A stretch of DNA of 64,000 nt from Amycolatopsis rifamycinica (lineage in GTDB: Bacteria; Actinomycetota; Actinomycetes; Mycobacteriales; Pseudonocardiaceae): NCBI RefSeq assembly GCF_000695625.1, contig NZ_JMQI01000066.1:124001-188000 (forward strand). Direction: 5' to 3'. The notes below the pieces were generated by a model. That model had not been told where the DNA came from, searched no databases, and saw nothing but the letters and a program-made list of their open reading frames with translations. Below are positions 8,383-16,466 of the stretch, piece after piece. Both the position numbers and the translations under genes were made by a program. How positions within the stretch are numbered: position 1 is the stretch's first letter; each line of letters starts with the position of its first letter.

Positions 8383-8613
8383 GTGACGGCGGAGGAACTG
8401 ATCATCGAGTTCGCCCTGACGCGCCTCGATCACCCGGACCTCGAGTTCGAGGAGATCGCCGCGCTCGTGGTCCGCCGGGGCGGGCCCGAGCGGGAGCTGG
8501 AGTTCGCGGCCCGCAACCTCGCCGACCGCGGAGAGCTGCGCGGAGCCGCGTTCCCGACGGCGGTGGAGTACGTGCTGCGGGTGGTGCTCACCCTCCGGGG
8601 GCCGTCGGACTAG
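8383..8613 (+). CDS. Small hypothetical acidic protein
   Basis: A 76-residue protein from GTG 8383 behind a strong GGGAGGAGG Shine-Dalgarno. I do not recognise a family. It is predicted helical and Leu/Glu-rich (MTAEELIIEFALTRLDHPDL), with no signal peptide or membrane segment. It is divergent from the methyltransferase gene at 7388-8212. A short perfect inverted repeat (GTCCACAGTGGAC, 8613-8625) begins right at its stop codon and may help end transcription. Confidence 0.55.
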   Translation: MTAEELIIEFALTRLDHPDLEFEEIAALVVRRGGPERELEFAARNLADRGELRGAAFPTAVEYVLRVVLTLRGPSD

Positions 8614-8862
8614 TCCACAGTGGACGCACTGCGTCGCGTGCGCTCGTCCGCGGTGGGAAGCCTCGCGCGCTCAGGCGCCGACGGCAGCGGCCGAACGGCA
8701 GGTCCGCGATCTCGCCCACCGCGCCGCGGAAGAGCGTGCACCCGTAGCCGGTCCGGCTCAAGGCCCTGGCTCGACGCCGGCGTCCCGGCCCGTTTCGTCC
8801 CGCGCGTCCTCCTGAGTTGCCGCAAGGTTATCGGCGAACCCTTCCGGCCCGGGGCGTTCTAT

Positions 8863-8881
8863 GTTAAGAAACTTTACTAAC
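8863..8881. promoter_or_regulatory. CsnR-like operator before the chitosan/glucosamine operon
   Basis: GTTAAGAAACTTTACTAAC is an interrupted palindrome (7 of 9 arm positions pair) of the TTAGGAAA-TTTCCTAA type known for ROK-family repressors such as CsnR, which controls chitosanase genes in Streptomyces. It sits 20 bp before the permease start. The 287-bp stretch from 8614 to here shows no convincing gene. Confidence 0.6.
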
Positions 8882-8900
8882 TACGAGTCGGAGGCACGTC

Positions 8901-10325
8901 GTGAGTTCACCCGCTCGTTCCGGGGAGCCGCCCACCCTGGAGCGCAAGATCGGCCCGCTGCAGGCCACCGCGATCAACATGACCCAGATGTGCGGGATCG
9001 GCCCGTTCGTCACCATCCCCGCCATGGTCGCCACCATGGGCGGGCCGCAGGCGATGTTCGGCTGGATCATCGGGGCGATCGTCGCGCTGGCCGACGGGCT
9101 GATCTGGGCCGAACTCGGCGCGGCGATGCCGGGGGCCGGCGGCACCTACCTCTACCTGCGCGAAGCGTTCCAGTACCGCACCGGACGCCTGATGCCGTTC
9201 CTGTTCGTGTGGAGCGCGGTGCTGTTCATCCCGCTGATCATGTCGACCGGCATCATCGGCCTGGTCCAGTACCTCGGCTACCTGATCCCCGGCGTGACCG
9301 ACGACGCGGGCACGACCCCGCTGGGCAAGATCATCGGCGTCGGCATCACGCTCGTGATCATCCTGGCGCTGTTCCGCAGGATCGGGCAGATCTCCAAACT
9401 CACGACGGTGCTGTTCGTGATCATGCTCGTCGCCGTGCTGACCACGATCGTCGCGGCGTTCTCGCACTTCAGCGCGGCGCAGGCGTTCGCCTTCACCCCG
9501 GGCGCGTTCAGCTCCTTCGGGGACGGCACGTTCTGGGGCGGCCTCGGCGCCGGCCTCATCATCGCCATCTACGACTACCTCGGCTACAACACCTCCGCCT
9601 ACCTCGGCGGGGAGGTGCGCACGCCGGGCCGCACGCTGCCCCGCTCGATCATCTTCTCCATCCTCGGCATCATGGGCCTGTACTTCCTGCTGCAGGTCGG
9701 CGTGCTCGGCTCGATCCCGCTGGACCAGCTGAAGGACGCGAAGTCGGTGGCGTCGTCGGTGCTGGAGCAGGTGTGGGGCAGCGGCACGGCGAAGGCCATC
9801 ACCGTGCTGATCGTGATCGCCGCCATCGGTTCGGTCTTCGCCGGGCTGCTCGGCGGCTCGCGTGTGCCGTTCGAAGCCGCGCGCGACAAGGTCTTCCTGC
9901 CCGTGTTCGGCAAGCTGCACCCGAAACTGCACCTGCCCACCGCCGGCGTGCTCACCATGGGCGCCATCACGATCCTCGGCTCGCTGTTCACCCTGACCAC
10001 GGTGATCAACGCCGCGGTCGCGACGCTCGTCATCATCCAGTCGCTGGCGCAGGTCGCCGCGATCGTCGTGCTGCGCCGCCGCCAGCCGGAGCTGCGGCGC
10101 CCGTACCGGCAGTGGCTGTATCCGGTGCCGACGCTGATCGCCCTCGTCGGCTGGGTCTACATCTACGTCTCGGCCGACTGGCTCTCGATCGGGCTGTCAC
10201 TGGGCTGGATTGCCGTCGGGGCGATCGCGTACCTCGTCTACGCCAAGACCGAGAACACCTGGCCGTTCGGGCCCAGGGAAATCAAGGAAGCCTTCGCCAC
10301 CGAACCGGAAGGGGCTCAGGCATGA
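8901..10325 (+). CDS. APC-superfamily amino-acid/amine permease, probable glucosamine-related uptake
   Basis: A 474-residue polytopic transporter with about twelve helices. The N-terminal TQMCGIGPFVTIPAM segment (helix 1 unwound GIG motif) and ELGAAMPGAGGTYLYL (helix 2-3) are signatures of the amino acid-polyamine-organocation superfamily. GTG 8901 follows GGAGG. Its stop overlaps the ATG of csxA by four bases (ATGA), so it is the first gene of a coupled operon with a secreted exo-glucosaminidase and a sugar kinase. A substrate such as glucosamine or a related amino sugar is inferred from this context only; APC members usually carry amino acids. Confidence 0.85.
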   Translation: MSSPARSGEPPTLERKIGPLQATAINMTQMCGIGPFVTIPAMVATMGGPQAMFGWIIGAIVALADGLIWAELGAAMPGAGGTYLYLREAFQYRTGRLMPFLFVWSAVLFIPLIMSTGIIGLVQYLGYLIPGVTDDAGTTPLGKIIGVGITLVIILALFRRIGQISKLTTVLFVIMLVAVLTTIVAAFSHFSAAQAFAFTPGAFSSFGDGTFWGGLGAGLIIAIYDYLGYNTSAYLGGEVRTPGRTLPRSIIFSILGIMGLYFLLQVGVLGSIPLDQLKDAKSVASSVLEQVWGSGTAKAITVLIVIAAIGSVFAGLLGGSRVPFEAARDKVFLPVFGKLHPKLHLPTAGVLTMGAITILGSLFTLTTVINAAVATLVIIQSLAQVAAIVVLRRRQPELRRPYRQWLYPVPTLIALVGWVYIYVSADWLSIGLSLGWIAVGAIAYLVYAKTENTWPFGPREIKEAFATEPEGAQA

Positions 10326-13135
10326 CCCGGAAGCTCGCGGTCCTCGCCGCGCTGCTCCTCGTGCCTGGCGTGCTGAGCGTGGCCGCGCCGGCGTCCGCGC
10401 AGCCGGACTTCGCCAGGCCGCACGGCCTCACCACGATCGGCCTGCAGGGCTGGCAGGTCCTGACCACGGCGAGCGTCAAGGACGGCGGCGACCGGGTGTC
10501 CACGCCCGGGTACGCCACCCGCGGCTGGCTGCCGGTCAAGCCGGACGACGCGGGCGCGCCGGGCACCGAGATCAACGCCCTCGTCCAGAACGGCAAGTGC
10601 CCGGACGTCTTCTACTCGGACAACATGCGCAAGTGCTTCGGGTACGTCGACAAGCTCGGCCCCGTCGTGACGAAGCCGTTTTCCGACCCGTGGTGGTACC
10701 GCACCGACTTCGCCCCGGAAATCCGCCCGGGGCAGCACGCGAAGCTGACCATCCCCGGCATCGTCGGTGAGGGCGACGTCTGGGTGAACGGGCAGCTCGT
10801 CGCCACGAAGGACGTCGTGAGCGGCGCCTTCGCCGGCCACACCTTCGACGTCACGAAGCTGGTGAAGCCGGGTCGCAACACGCTGGCGATCAAGGTCTAC
10901 CCCAACGACCCGACGAAGATGTACACCCTCGACCAGGTCGACTGGGGCCAGATCCCGCCGGACAACAACACCGGCATCCAGTTCCCGCCGACCCTGCAGG
11001 TTTCCGACGCGCTGACCGGCGACAACGCCCACGTCGTGCAGGACAACGCGCCCGACCTGTCCAGTTCGAAGCTGACCGTGAAGGTCGACGTCACCAACAA
11101 CGCGGCCACGGCGCGGACCGGGGACGTCGCCGCGACGATCACCCCGCCCGCGGGCGCGCCGGTCGTCGTCAAGCAGCGCGTGACGATCCCGGCGAACACC
11201 AAGCGGACCGTGGCGTTCGCGCCGGTGAAGATCGTGAAGCCGCAGGTCTGGTGGCCGTACTCGATGGGCGGCCAGCCGCTGTACACGCTGACCACCGCGG
11301 TCTCCCAGGACGGCGTGCTGTCGACGTCGTCGAAGAGCACCTTCGGCATCCGCACGGTCACCTCCCGGCTGGTCGGGAAGTCCGCGCCGCTGCCGGAGGG
11401 CGCGCGGCAGTTCACCATCAACGGCAAGGACTTCGTGTTCCGCGGCGGCGGTTTCGCCCCGGACCTGTTCCTGCGCTACGACTCCGCCGACACCGCGCAC
11501 CAGATCGCGCTGATCAAGAACCTGGGCCTGTCCGGCGTCCGGCTCGAAGGCCACGACATGCCGCCGGACTTCTACGACCAGGCCGACCGCGCCGGCCTGC
11601 TGGTGATCGGCGGGTTCCTGTGCTGTGACGCCTGGCAGCCGGAAGACGCCGCGACGCTGACCGAGCGCGACTACCGGATCATGCACGACTCGGCGTACAC
11701 GATCGCGCAGCTGGAGCGGAACCACCCGAGCGTCTTCAACTACGGCTGGAGCGACAACGAGCCGGTGCCGCGCCAGGAGTCCGAGACGCTCAAGGCGTTC
11801 CGGGAAGCCGACTTCCAGGTCCCGGTGATCGCCTCGGCGGAGTACAAGAGCACGCCGACGCTCGGCCAGTCCGGGGAAAAGGAAGGCCCGTACGACTGGG
11901 TCCCGCCGTCCTACTGGTACGACAGCTCGCACTTCGACCCCGAGGACTCCTCCCGCACCAACGCCGGCGGCGCCTGGGGCTTCGCGAGCGAGCAGAGCGC
12001 CGGGCACACCGTGCCGACGCTCGACTCGATCAAGCGGTTCCTCTCGCCGGCCGAGCAGGCCAAGCTGTGGCAGGACCCGGCGTACAACCAGTACCACGCG
12101 AACTTCGAGCCGGGCCACGGCGGTTACGCCTTCGGCACGCTGTACACCCTCGACCAGTCGATCGCGCGGCGGTACGGGAAGTGGACCTCGCTCAAGTCCT
12201 ATGTGGACTTGGCGAACATCGCGAACTACGAGAACACCCGCTCGCAGTTCGAGGCGTTCCTGCACCACTCGACGGATCGCGCCAACCCGGCGACCGGGGT
12301 CGTCTACTGGCAGCTCAACAAGGGCTGGCCGACGCTGCTGTGGTCGCTCTACAACGACGACGGCGACCAGGCGGGCGCGTACTTCGGCGCCCAGAAGGCG
12401 AACAAGCCGCTGCACGCCATCTACGGCTACGACGACGGATCGGTGACGCTGGACAACCTCGGGGCCACGACCCAGTCCGGGCTTTCGGTGCGGGCCCGGG
12501 TGCTCGACACGGCGGGCAAGGTCCTGGACGACCAGACGGCTTCGGACATCTCGCTGGGTTCGCAGGGCGTGCGCACGGGAGTCCTGAAGCCGAAGGTGCC
12601 CGCCGAGACGAAGGCGCCGGCGCCCGCGCAGGTCTACTTCGTCGAGTTGCAGGTCAGCCGGGGTGGACAGGTCGTCGACCGGAACGTCTACTGGCTCTCC
12701 ACGCAGAAGGACGTCGTCGACTGGGCCAAGACGCTGGGCAACCCGCAGGCGACGCTGTCGCAGTACAGCAACCTGCAGGCCCTGCGGAACCTGCCGAAGT
12801 CGCAGGTCAGCGCGGTGGCGGCGACGCGCCCGGGCGGCACGGGCCTGGTCACCACGGTGACGGTCACCAACACCTCGAAGACGCCGGGCGCGGCGTTCTT
12901 CCTGCGGGCCGACGTCCGCCGAGGCACGCCGGACGGGCGCGAGGCGCCGGGGGACAACCAGCTCGCGAACGCGACCTGGGACGACAACGACATCACGCTG
13001 TGGCCGGGCCAGTCGCAGACGCTGACGGTCACCTACCGGGCCGCCGACCTGCGCGGTGCGGCGCCGGTGGTCAGCGTCGACGGGTTCAACACGGGCCGGG
13101 TCGTGGTGCGGGGGACGGGAGGGGCGCACGCGTGA
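10322..13135 (+). CDS. csxA: Secreted exo-beta-D-glucosaminidase (GH2, CsxA type)
   Basis: A 937-residue exported enzyme that releases glucosamine from the non-reducing end of chitosan oligosaccharides. A signal peptide (cleavage near ASAQP, residue 27) is followed by the GH2 jelly-roll domain, two Ig-like domains and the TIM barrel. The acid/base candidate is Asp478 in YGWSDNEP and the nucleophile candidate Glu557 in FASEQSAG; both match the motifs of the Amycolatopsis orientalis CsxA. C-terminal Ig-like domains (from about 680) complete the family's usual five-domain size. ATG 10322 overlaps the permease stop (ATGA); the stop overlaps the kinase GTG. Confidence 0.93.
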   Translation: MTRKLAVLAALLLVPGVLSVAAPASAQPDFARPHGLTTIGLQGWQVLTTASVKDGGDRVSTPGYATRGWLPVKPDDAGAPGTEINALVQNGKCPDVFYSDNMRKCFGYVDKLGPVVTKPFSDPWWYRTDFAPEIRPGQHAKLTIPGIVGEGDVWVNGQLVATKDVVSGAFAGHTFDVTKLVKPGRNTLAIKVYPNDPTKMYTLDQVDWGQIPPDNNTGIQFPPTLQVSDALTGDNAHVVQDNAPDLSSSKLTVKVDVTNNAATARTGDVAATITPPAGAPVVVKQRVTIPANTKRTVAFAPVKIVKPQVWWPYSMGGQPLYTLTTAVSQDGVLSTSSKSTFGIRTVTSRLVGKSAPLPEGARQFTINGKDFVFRGGGFAPDLFLRYDSADTAHQIALIKNLGLSGVRLEGHDMPPDFYDQADRAGLLVIGGFLCCDAWQPEDAATLTERDYRIMHDSAYTIAQLERNHPSVFNYGWSDNEPVPRQESETLKAFREADFQVPVIASAEYKSTPTLGQSGEKEGPYDWVPPSYWYDSSHFDPEDSSRTNAGGAWGFASEQSAGHTVPTLDSIKRFLSPAEQAKLWQDPAYNQYHANFEPGHGGYAFGTLYTLDQSIARRYGKWTSLKSYVDLANIANYENTRSQFEAFLHHSTDRANPATGVVYWQLNKGWPTLLWSLYNDDGDQAGAYFGAQKANKPLHAIYGYDDGSVTLDNLGATTQSGLSVRARVLDTAGKVLDDQTASDISLGSQGVRTGVLKPKVPAETKAPAPAQVYFVELQVSRGGQVVDRNVYWLSTQKDVVDWAKTLGNPQATLSQYSNLQALRNLPKSQVSAVAATRPGGTGLVTTVTVTNTSKTPGAAFFLRADVRRGTPDGREAPGDNQLANATWDDNDITLWPGQSQTLTVTYRAADLRGAAPVVSVDGFNTGRVVVRGTGGAHA

Positions 13136-14022
13136 GCGAGGATCGGATTCTCGGGATCGACTTCGGCGGCACGAAGGTGGCGCTGGGGCTCGCCGGCCGC
13201 GACGGCACCCTGCTGGCCACGCGCCGGCTGGACACCGACGCGCAGGCGGGGGCCGAGCAGGTGGTGGTGCGCACCCTCGCCGCGGCCAGGGCCCTCCTGG
13301 CCGACGAGGGCGCGGTGCCCGCCTGCATCGGCGTCGTCAGCCCGGGGATCGTGCTGCCGGACCGCATCCTGCTCGCGCCGAACGTGCCGGGCTGGGAACA
13401 GCTGCGGCTGGCGGAGCTGGTGGCCGCGGAGTTCCCCGGGGTGGCGATCTCGGTGGGCACGGACGCGAAGGCGGCGGCGCTGGCGGAGTGGCGCTGGGGC
13501 GCGCTGACCGGGGCGGACCCGGCGGTGTTCCTGTCCCTGGGCACCGGCATCGCGGCCGCGGTGCTGGTCGGCGGCCGGTTGCTGACCGGCGCCAACGGAG
13601 CTGCCGGCGAGATCGGGTACAACCTGCTCTCGCCGCAGGACACCGAGGGTTTCGCGAGCGGAGCGGCGCCGCTCGAGGAAGCCGTCGGTGGGCGTGGGCT
13701 GGGCGGCCGGGCGAGCGAACTGCTCGGCCGCCCGGTCACCGCCGGGGAACTGTTCGCCCTGGCCAGGGAGAACGTCGAGGCCAAGGAACTGGTGACGGCC
13801 GCGCTCGACGAGCTGTCGATGCACGTGGCCAACCTGGCGATCGCCCTGGACCCGGAGCGCATCGCGGTCGGCGGCGGGCTGGTGCGGTCGGCGGACGTGC
13901 TGCTGCCGGCACTGGCGGACCGCCTCGCGCACGCCGTGCCGTTCCCGCCGCAGCTGGTGGCGGCCCGCTTCGACCAGGACGCGGCGCTGCTGGGCGCGGT
14001 GGCGCTGGCACTGGGCGGTTAG
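13132..14022 (+). CDS. ROK-family sugar kinase (glucosamine/glucose kinase-like)
   Basis: A 296-residue cytoplasmic kinase starting at GTG 13132 inside the csxA stop (GTGA). The phosphate-binding motif GIDFGGTKVALGL is N-terminal; TDAKAAALAEWRWGA holds the catalytic Asp region, followed by the adenosine/phosphate segment FLSLGTGIAAAVLVGGRL and GANGAAGEIGYN. The ROK zinc-binding Cys cluster is absent, and there is no N-terminal helix-turn-helix, so it is an enzyme and not a repressor. As the last gene of the permease-CsxA-kinase operon, it probably phosphorylates imported glucosamine; this specificity is inferred from context. Confidence 0.88.
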   Translation: MSEDRILGIDFGGTKVALGLAGRDGTLLATRRLDTDAQAGAEQVVVRTLAAARALLADEGAVPACIGVVSPGIVLPDRILLAPNVPGWEQLRLAELVAAEFPGVAISVGTDAKAAALAEWRWGALTGADPAVFLSLGTGIAAAVLVGGRLLTGANGAAGEIGYNLLSPQDTEGFASGAAPLEEAVGGRGLGGRASELLGRPVTAGELFALARENVEAKELVTAALDELSMHVANLAIALDPERIAVGGGLVRSADVLLPALADRLAHAVPFPPQLVAARFDQDAALLGAVALALGG

Positions 14023-14026
14023 CCGT

Positions 14027-14067
14027 CCGGGTGGTGTGCCGGTGCCCCGACCCGGCACGCCACCCGG
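14027..14067. terminator. Bidirectional terminator hairpin between convergent genes
   Basis: A 16-bp stem (14027-14042 with 14052-14067), perfect except for one position that forms a G-U pair in RNA, closes a 9-base loop. It lies between the kinase stop (14022) and the MFS stop at 14070-14072, as expected of a shared terminator. Confidence 0.75.
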
Positions 14068-14069
14068 CT

Positions 14070-15313
14070 TCAGGCCCCGGCGGCGGCGAGTTCCTCGGTC
14101 CGCCGGAAGGCGGCGGGGGAGAGCTGGACCACACGAGAACGGCGCTGAAGGCCTGGACGGCCGCGCCCAGCACCCAGACGGCACGCAGGCCCCAGTGCGC
14201 CGCGACCAGACCGCCGGCCAGCGCGCCCAGGGGCGTCAGTCCCCAGGCCAGCGCCCGGTGGCTGGTCAGCACCCTGCCGAGCAGCGGCGCCGGGGTGAAG
14301 CGCTGGCGGCTGGACTGCGAGCAGACGTTCCAGATCAGCACGGTCGCCGTCAGGGACACCAGCACGACACCCACCAGCGGCGGCCACGGCGGGACGACGG
14401 CGAGCAGCAGCGTCACCACGGCGCCGAAGCTCTGCGAGAACCGCATCGACCACGAGTAGCCGAGCCGGTCCACCACCTTCTGCACCACGAACGACGACGC
14501 GACCCAGCCGACGGCGAGGCAGGCGAGCAGCAGGCCGTAGCCGACCGGGCCGACGTGCAGCACTTGCGTCGCGTAGAGCACGAACATCGAGTTGCCGGCA
14601 CTCGCGGCGAACGAGCCGAGAGCGACGTTGATGGTGATCGACCGCAGCAGCGGCGTCCGGACCAGGTGCCGCAGTCCGCCGGAGAGGTCCCGCAGCGGGT
14701 GTGTCGTCGCCGCCACGACGGACTGCGAAGGAATCCGGCGGGCCAGCACGAGCGCGACGAGCGCGCACGCCACGGCCAGCCACGCGGGCGCCCCGGCGCC
14801 CACCGCGATCAGGAACCCGGTCAGCGGCGGGACGACGAACCGCACGACCCCCTGGTCGATCACCGTGAGCCGCGCGTTGGCGTGGGCGAGCCGTCCGGGG
14901 CCGGCCACTTCCGGGACGAGCGCGCCGCTGGCGCCGTCCCCGAGCACCCGGGCCGAGGTGATGACGAAGGCGACCACCAGCAGCACGGGCAGGCTGAGCA
15001 GGCCGGCGGACGCGACGGCGGCGAGCACGACGGCGGCCCCGGCCAGCACGGCGTAGGCCCAGGCGAGCACGGTGGTCCGCTTCACCCGATCGATGAGCAC
15101 GCCGGCGAAGAGGGACAGCAGCAGCCACGGCGCTTCCCCGACGACGTTGATCAGCGACACTTCCTGCGGATCGGTGGTCACGGAGACGGCCAGCAGGGGA
15201 AGAGCGGCCAAGAGGAGGCCTTCGGAGGCCGAACCGGACACCATGACGGCCTGAAGCCGCACCCACCTGGACGCCATGATCCCGAGCTTGCCGAACCGGC
15301 CCGTGAATCCCAA
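14070..15313 (-). CDS. MFS transporter (MefA/Tet-3-like 12-TM), apparent C-terminal frameshift
   Basis: About 414 residues if repaired. RFGKL near the N-terminus, LPLLAVSVTTDP, and LFAGVLIDRVKRTTVL (motif A-like) with twelve hydrophobic segments indicate an actinobacterial MFS exporter. The reading frame is intact from the start to about 14130. There the natural ending (LSPAAFRRTEELAAAGA and TGA at 14072-14070) is in another frame; one extra base in the G-run at 14115-14119 would join them. Read as it stands, the protein would run proline-rich antisense through the kinase gene to 13736. The start is either TTG 15313, which keeps the conserved RFGKL, or ATG 15277. Confidence 0.75.
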
Positions 15314-15342
15314 CCGATTTACCGGCCGGGGTGGCGAAGAGC

Positions 15343-16338
15343 TCAGCGGCGCACCCGGGTCGATTCGCGGACGACCAGTTCCGGGGTGAAGACCACGGCC
15401 CGCCGGTCCGGCTTCGTGTCCGACGTCTCCGCCAGCAGCAGTTCCGCGGCCGTGCGGCCGAGGCGGCGGGCCGGCTGGCGGACCGACGTCAGCGGCACCG
15501 CCGCCGCGCCGGCGAACTCGATGTCGTCGTAGCCGACGATCGCCATTTCGTCCGGGACGCGGACGCCCGCGCCGACCATCGCCTGCAGGACGCCCAGCGC
15601 CAGCAGGTCGTTCGCGCAGAACACGGCCGTCGGGCGGGGGCTCGCGCCGAGCAGGCGGGCACCGGCGTCGCGGCCCGAGGAGACGTCGAGGCCGATCGCC
15701 TCCAGCACGGTGAGCTCCGCTCCGGAGCCGGCCAGCGCGGTGCGCACCCCCTGCTCGCGGTCGCGGCACTGGGTGAGGATGGCGGGGCCGTTGACGAACG
15801 CGATCCGCCGGTGCCCGGTCTCCAGCAGGTGCCGCGCGCCGAGGGTGCCGCCGGCGACGTCGTCGACCGACACCGAGCTCGCCTCCGACGCCGGGGCCTT
15901 GCGGTCGACGAAGACGTACGGCGTGCCGGTGCGCCGGAAGGTCCGCAGGGCCTCGCCGGAGGTGGCGACCGGGCTCAGCAGCACCCCGCGCACGCGCTGC
16001 TCGGCGAACATCGCCAGGTACGACGCTTCCAGCTCGGACCGCTGCCCGCTGTTGCAGGTGATGATGTTGAGGCCCTCGGCGTGCGCGGCTTCCTCGGCGC
16101 CTCGGACGACGTCGACGAAGAACGGGTTCCCGAGATCGAGCACGAGCAGCCCCATGACCCGGCTGCGCCCGGCCCGCAGCTGCCGCGCGGACTCGTCCCG
16201 GACGTAGCCGAGCTCCTCGATGACCGAAAGCACCCGGCTCCGCGTCGCGGCCGCGACGACGTGCGGCCGGTTGACCACATTGGACACCGTGCCGATCGAA
16301 ACACCCGCCCGCTTGGCGACGTCCTTGATGCCGACCAC
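15343..16338 (-). CDS. LacI-family transcriptional repressor
   Basis: A 331-residue regulator from GTG 16338, with GAGGGGG just upstream. The helix-turn-helix IKDVAKRAGVSIGTVSNVVN with the hinge helix ending at VRDESARQLRAGRS is followed by a periplasmic-binding-protein-like effector domain (VMGLLVLDLGNPFFVDVVRG onward). A perfect palindrome with central CG lies 38 bp upstream and would serve as its operator, controlling itself and possibly the divergent PNGase A-like gene. The inducer is probably a sugar. Confidence 0.92.
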   Translation of the reverse strand: MVGIKDVAKRAGVSIGTVSNVVNRPHVVAAATRSRVLSVIEELGYVRDESARQLRAGRSRVMGLLVLDLGNPFFVDVVRGAEEAAHAEGLNIITCNSGQRSELEASYLAMFAEQRVRGVLLSPVATSGEALRTFRRTGTPYVFVDRKAPASEASSVSVDDVAGGTLGARHLLETGHRRIAFVNGPAILTQCRDREQGVRTALAGSGAELTVLEAIGLDVSSGRDAGARLLGASPRPTAVFCANDLLALGVLQAMVGAGVRVPDEMAIVGYDDIEFAGAAAVPLTSVRQPARRLGRTAAELLLAETSDTKPDRRAVVFTPELVVRESTRVRR

Positions 16339-16375
16339 CGGACCCCCTCGCTGAAAGCGTGAGCCTAGCACGATC

Positions 16376-16387
16376 TGAAACGTTTCA
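16376..16387. promoter_or_regulatory. LacI-type operator between divergent genes
   Basis: TGAAACGTTTCA is a perfect 12-bp palindrome with the central CG typical of LacI/GalR sites. It lies between the LacI gene (start 16338, minus) and the PNGase A-like gene (start 16467, plus). Confidence 0.75.
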
Positions 16388-16466
16388 TCAGCCGATTACC
16401 GACGTTGGTCGCATGATCGCGCCGCTAGGCTCCGGGCGGGTGAGCCTGCCGCTGGGAGGAGTCCGG

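Noticed and set aside
8614..8862. Possible small gene between the 76-residue protein and the permease operon
   Set aside because: Open frames on both strands are Arg-rich shadows without ribosome binding sites.
8861..10321. Upstream part of a 1424-codon plus-strand frame fused to csxA
   Set aside because: It overlaps the clear APC permease in another frame, lacks domain character and would hide the csxA signal peptide.
13736..14069. C-terminal extension of the MFS protein antisense to the kinase
   Set aside because: Proline-rich, no family similarity, and passes through a terminator hairpin; a frameshift explains it better.
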